Notes under the pieces: model-generated
Told to the model about the DNA's origin: nothing
The model's input: the letters and a program-made list of their open reading frames with translations, nothing else
Database searches by the model: none
Shown: one piece after another, positions 6,043 through 9,473 of the stretch
Numbering within the stretch: position 1 is the stretch's first letter
Layout: each line of letters opens with the position of its first letter
Made by a program: the position numbers and the translations under genes
Origin: Candidatus Subteraquimicrobium carltonvillense
Lineage (GTDB): Bacteria; Actinomycetota; Aquicultoria; Subteraquimicrobiales; Subteraquimicrobiaceae
Assembly (NCBI GenBank): GCA_002339355.1
Contig: DDKQ01000065.1
Location: forward strand, 1 to 9,473
Direction of reading: 5' to 3'
Length of the DNA: 9,473 nt

Positions 6043-9000
6043 TTCTTCTCCTCCACGGCCGAAGCTGATTCGGTCTTGGTTTCCAGGAGAAATTCTTCAA
6101 TGTGATAATCTTGAATAGCTTTAACGGCGATGTCGCCAACTATCATGGCCTCAATCCCCTTGATAGCTGCAGAAGCTCCTGCAATGGTGGTGATGCATGG
6201 AATACCATAGGCTGATGTAGCAGTTCGAATATAATATCCATCCGTTCGAGGACCTTTGCCCCAAGGGGTATTGATCACCAGGTCGATCTCACCGTTCTTT
6301 ATCAGATCCACCACATTGGGGCGACCCTCCCGAACCTTCAAAACTTCTTTGACCTTAACACCACTCTGGGTAAGCACCTCCGCTGTCCCCTTGGTGGAGA
6401 CGATCTCAAAACCCAATTCCACGAGTTTTTTGGCGATGTGAACTATGGCTTTTTTATCTCTATTGCGAACGCTTATAAAGATAGTGCCCTTTGCTGGTAG
6501 AGGCACGCCTGCACCCATCTGAGCTTTAGCGAAAGCCTGCCCGAAGCCTTGATCTATTCCCATAACTTCGCCAGTGGATTTCATCTCTGGTCCCAAGACC
6601 GTGTCCACCTCTGGGAATCTTCCAAAGGGAAGGACAACTTCCTTAATGGCAATGTGCTTTAATTCATGGCGTTCTTCGTAGCCCAACTCTTTGAGAGTTC
6701 TCCCAACCATGGCTCGAGCTGCAAGTTTAGCCAGAGGTATGCCCGTTGCCTTACTCACGTATGGCACCGTTCTAGAAGCTCGAGGATTGACTTCAAGCAC
6801 ATAGAGAGTTCCACCCTTTATGGCGTACTGGATGTTGATCAGTCCCACAACATTTAAAACCCTGGCTAGAGTGCGGGTACATTCCTTAATCTCCTCAATT
6901 TGCTGATCAGTTATAGAAAGTGGGGGTATCACGCAGGCACTATCCCCCGAGTGGATTCCAGCTTCCTCTATGTGCTCCATGATTCCCCCTATGAATATGG
7001 TTTCTCCATCGGACACCGCGTCGACATCGATCTCTACCGCATCCTCAAGAAATTTATCGAGCAAAATGGGGTGTTCTGGCGAAGCCTTGACCGCCGAGGC
7101 GATATAACCCTCGAGCATTTCCTCTGAGTAGACAATTTCCATGGCCCGACCACCAAGGACGTAAGATGGGCGAACCAGTAAAGGATATCCTATTCCTCGG
7201 GCGACCTTTAACGCTTCTTTAAAAGAGGTTGCCGTGCCATGAGGTGGTTGGTTTACCCCTAACTTCCTCAACAATGCTCCGAATCTCTTTCTATCCTCGG
7301 CGAGATCGATGCTATCAGGTGAAGTACCTAGGATTTTGACTCCAGCTTTCTCCAGAGGAACAGCCAGTTTTAGAGGCGTTTGTCCACCAAATTGAAGGAT
7401 GACCCCTTTGGGTTTCTCTGCTCCAACGATGTTCAAAGCATCCTCCAAGGTAAGAGGCTCAAAATAGAGTCTATCGGAGGTATCATAGTCCGTGGAAACC
7501 GTCTCTGGATTGCAGTTGATCATGATGGTCTCAAAACCTTCTTCCTTGAGAGCAAAAGCGGCATGGACGCAACAATAATCAAATTCTATTCCCTGACCAA
7601 TGCGATTGGGGCCGCTTCCGAAAATGGCTATCTTTGGCTTAGTTGATGGTCTAATCTCACTCTCAACCTCATATGTAGAGTAATAGTATGGTGTGTACGC
7701 CTCAAACTCAGCCGCACAGGTATCAACGAGCTTAAAAGTGGGAGTAATTCCAGAATCTTTTCTTTTCTCGCGAACTGCCTCCTCGGTCGACCCCGTAAGG
7801 TAAGCAATTTGAACATCTGAAAAACCATACCTTTTTGCCTGTTTAAGAAGCTCCTTGGGAAGGGTTTTCAAATTATACTTCGAGATTTCTTGCTCCACTA
7901 GGACAATTTCTTGAATTTGGTACAGGAACCAGGGATCGATTTTGGCCAGCTCATAGACCTCTTCAACGGACATTCCCATGGATAGAGCATATTTAATGTA
8001 AAAGATTCGATCTTGAGTGGGAACGGCTAATTTTTGATGGACTTGCTCCTCGATAATCTCCTCGCGCCCGTCAGCCCCCAAACCATATCTATCGATTTCT
8101 AGAGATCTAATGGCCTTCTGAAGTGCTTCTTTGAAGGTTCGCCCGATGGACATCGCTTCTCCCACGGATTTCATCTTCGTGGTGAGGCGTGCATCGGCTT
8201 CGGGAAATTTCTCAAAAGTCCATCTTGGGATCTTTACCACCACATAGTCTATGGTCGGTTCAAAGCAAGCCGGAGTCTCCTTGGTGATATCATTTGGAAT
8301 TTCATCCAGAGTGTATCCCACAGCAAGCTTAGCAGCGATTTTGGCGATGGGAAAACCGGTAGCCTTGGAAGCAAGGGCTGAACTTCGAGAAACCCTGGGA
8401 TTCATTTCAATGACCACCAGACGCCCTGTTTCGGGATGAACAGCAAACTGGATGTTGGATCCACCGGTTTCCACCCCTATCTCCCTCATGATGGCGATGG
8501 CAGCGTCTCGAAGTTGCTGATATTCCTTATCGGTCAGGGTTTGAGCAGGAGCAACGGTGATGCTATCTCCGGTGTGAATCCCCATGGGATCAAAATTCTC
8601 GATGGGACAGACGATGACCACGTTGTCCTTGAGATCTCTCATCACCTCTAGCTCGTATTCCTTCCAACCGATCACCGACTCCTCGATTAAAACTTCATTT
8701 ATGGGACTGAGCATGAGACCTGTAGAAACGATATTTCTGAACTCCTCCAAGTTATAGGCGATGCCTCCACCCGTCCCACCCAGAGTGAAGCTGGGTCGAA
8801 TGACCACGGGAAAACCGACATCCTCCACATTTCTTAAAGCTTCACTTAAGCTATAGGCAAAACTACTGCGAGGCAGATCCAATCCAATTCTACTCATTGC
8901 CTTTTTGAATAAGTTTCTACCCTCAGCCTTTTTAATTACCTGGAGTTTCGCTCCAATGAGCTCAACTCCAAATCGATGAAGCACGCCACTTTCAGCAAGA

Positions 9001-9302
9001 GCAACGGCGGCATTAAGTCCCGTTTGACCACCCAACGTTGGTAGCAAAGCATCGGGTTTTTCCTTTTCAATTATCTTTTCTATGACCTCCGGTGTTATGG
9101 GCTCAATGTAGGTTCTATCGGCAAACTCGGGATCGGTCATGATGGTTGCCGGATTGGAATTGACCAGGATGACTTTGAATCCATCCTGCTTTAAAACCTT
9201 ACAAGCCTGGGTTCCCGAATAATCAAATTCGCAAGCCTGTCCAATGATTATCGGTCCAGAACCTATTATTAATATCTTTTTGATATCCGTCCTTCTGGGC
9301 AT
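6030..9302 (-). CDS. carB: Carbamoyl phosphate synthase, large subunit
   Basis: Makes carbamoyl phosphate from bicarbonate, ammonia (delivered by the glutaminase subunit CarA) and two ATP, for pyrimidine and arginine synthesis. The 1090 residues have the full layout: carboxyphosphate ATP-grasp half (about 1-400, GSGPIIIGQACEFDYSG at 14-30, EMNPR at 299-303), oligomerisation region (about 400-550), carbamoyl-phosphate ATP-grasp half (about 555-935, GSGPNRIGQGIEFDY at 562-576, EVNPR at 837-841) and the methylglyoxal-synthase-like allosteric domain (about 940-1070, STKGTA at 969-974, NTPWGKG at 1011-1017), which binds UMP or IMP in relatives. The ATG at 9302 gives the family's typical MPRRTDIKKILIIGSG start; the GGGAGAG site is rather distant (10-12 nt). 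The acidic/basic tail after 1075 is not conserved. carA is not seen directly upstream. Confidence 0.98.
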   Translation of the reverse strand: MPRRTDIKKILIIGSGPIIIGQACEFDYSGTQACKVLKQDGFKVILVNSNPATIMTDPEFADRTYIEPITPEVIEKIIEKEKPDALLPTLGGQTGLNAAVALAESGVLHRFGVELIGAKLQVIKKAEGRNLFKKAMSRIGLDLPRSSFAYSLSEALRNVEDVGFPVVIRPSFTLGGTGGGIAYNLEEFRNIVSTGLMLSPINEVLIEESVIGWKEYELEVMRDLKDNVVIVCPIENFDPMGIHTGDSITVAPAQTLTDKEYQQLRDAAIAIMREIGVETGGSNIQFAVHPETGRLVVIEMNPRVSRSSALASKATGFPIAKIAAKLAVGYTLDEIPNDITKETPACFEPTIDYVVVKIPRWTFEKFPEADARLTTKMKSVGEAMSIGRTFKEALQKAIRSLEIDRYGLGADGREEIIEEQVHQKLAVPTQDRIFYIKYALSMGMSVEEVYELAKIDPWFLYQIQEIVLVEQEISKYNLKTLPKELLKQAKRYGFSDVQIAYLTGSTEEAVREKRKDSGITPTFKLVDTCAAEFEAYTPYYYSTYEVESEIRPSTKPKIAIFGSGPNRIGQGIEFDYCCVHAAFALKEEGFETIMINCNPETVSTDYDTSDRLYFEPLTLEDALNIVGAEKPKGVILQFGGQTPLKLAVPLEKAGVKILGTSPDSIDLAEDRKRFGALLRKLGVNQPPHGTATSFKEALKVARGIGYPLLVRPSYVLGGRAMEIVYSEEMLEGYIASAVKASPEHPILLDKFLEDAVEIDVDAVSDGETIFIGGIMEHIEEAGIHSGDSACVIPPLSITDQQIEEIKECTRTLARVLNVVGLINIQYAIKGGTLYVLEVNPRASRTVPYVSKATGIPLAKLAARAMVGRTLKELGYEERHELKHIAIKEVVLPFGRFPEVDTVLGPEMKSTGEVMGIDQGFGQAFAKAQMGAGVPLPAKGTIFISVRNRDKKAIVHIAKKLVELGFEIVSTKGTAEVLTQSGVKVKEVLKVREGRPNVVDLIKNGEIDLVINTPWGKGPRTDGYYIRTATSAYGIPCITTIAGASAAIKGIEAMIVGDIAVKAIQDYHIEEFLLETKTESASAVEEKKCSK

Positions 9303-9473
9303 GATATATGTTCTCTCCCTTTGCCCTAGACATAATTCCAGAAAGGTGGCTCAAATCCTAAATTCGAAATCCTAAATCCTAAACAAATTCAAAATTAAAA
9401 TTTTTGACGCCGTTTAATAGATTGTTGCTAATACCTGAAAAATGCTAGGTTTTACCTGTAAGTTTTGAGAATT
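9303..9473. other. AT-rich non-coding leader region of carB
   Basis: This stretch holds the repeat at 9352-9384, an AT-rich run (9385-9408) and nothing I can assign as a gene. The minus strand is open for only 19 codons from the edge (stop at 9416-9414) and does not resemble the CarA C-terminus. No promoter with both boxes near consensus and no PyrR-type attenuator is evident. Confidence 0.5.
9352..9384. repeat. Heptamer-based intergenic repeat upstream of carB
   Basis: Reads as AAATCCT, AAATTCG, AAATCCT, AAATCCT, AAAC (9353-9384). Positions 9358-9384 are identical over 27 bases to 4094-4120, the left arm of the palindrome between pyrD and pyrF; a one-base indel separates the outer ends. Both copies have the same orientation relative to the next gene and sit just before it (about 50 nt before carB, about 18 nt before pyrF). 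No matching inverted arm is visible to the right before the window ends, so this may be a solo arm or a truncated copy. Confidence 0.8.

Noticed and set aside
9414..9473. Open frame of 19 codons from the right edge on the minus strand, possible carA end
   Set aside because: The translation does not resemble the CarA C-terminus, and it is as short as expected by chance.

Overview
The window is a block of housekeeping genes, all read on the minus strand: de novo pyrimidine (UMP) synthesis followed by a nucleotide, transcription and cofactor cluster. It has moderate GC (roughly mid-40s by eye). The order mihF-gmk-rpoZ-coaBC, and above all the actinobacterial-type integration host factor mIHF, points to Actinomycetota. 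The moderate GC, NAD-linked class 1B PyrD/PyrK and a Firmicutes-like pyr order suggest a deep-branching, probably anaerobic lineage rather than a typical high-GC actinomycete. That placement is inference.

Layout in transcription order (right to left): 9473-9303 is non-coding, with a heptamer-based repeat and no carA visible. Then come carB (9302-6030), pyrK (overlaps carB by 13 nt), pyrD, a 258-nt gap, pyrF and pyrE (overlap TTGA). Together these cover carbamoyl phosphate synthesis (large subunit), dihydroorotate oxidation with its electron-transfer subunit, orotate phosphoribosylation and OMP decarboxylation. carA, pyrB and pyrC are not in the window. The pyrD-pyrF gap is filled largely by a 147-bp imperfect palindrome. 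One arm of it shares 27 identical bases with the sequence upstream of carB. A second, unrelated heptamer array has run into the first codons of pyrF.

A 98-nt gap after pyrE carries a near-consensus promoter that would start a second unit: mihF, gmk, rpoZ (26-nt overlap with gmk) and, after 112 nt with two mini-hairpins, coaBC. These make a nucleoid protein, GDP, RNA polymerase omega and the coenzyme A precursor 4'-phosphopantetheine.

The first 160 bases are a GC-rich (about 62% by hand count), hairpin-rich block unlike the rest. It is open on both strands and not recognised.

I see no defence system, mobile element with a transposase, CRISPR, tRNA or rRNA. The unusual content is in the intergenic repeats and the left edge, not in a new gene system.
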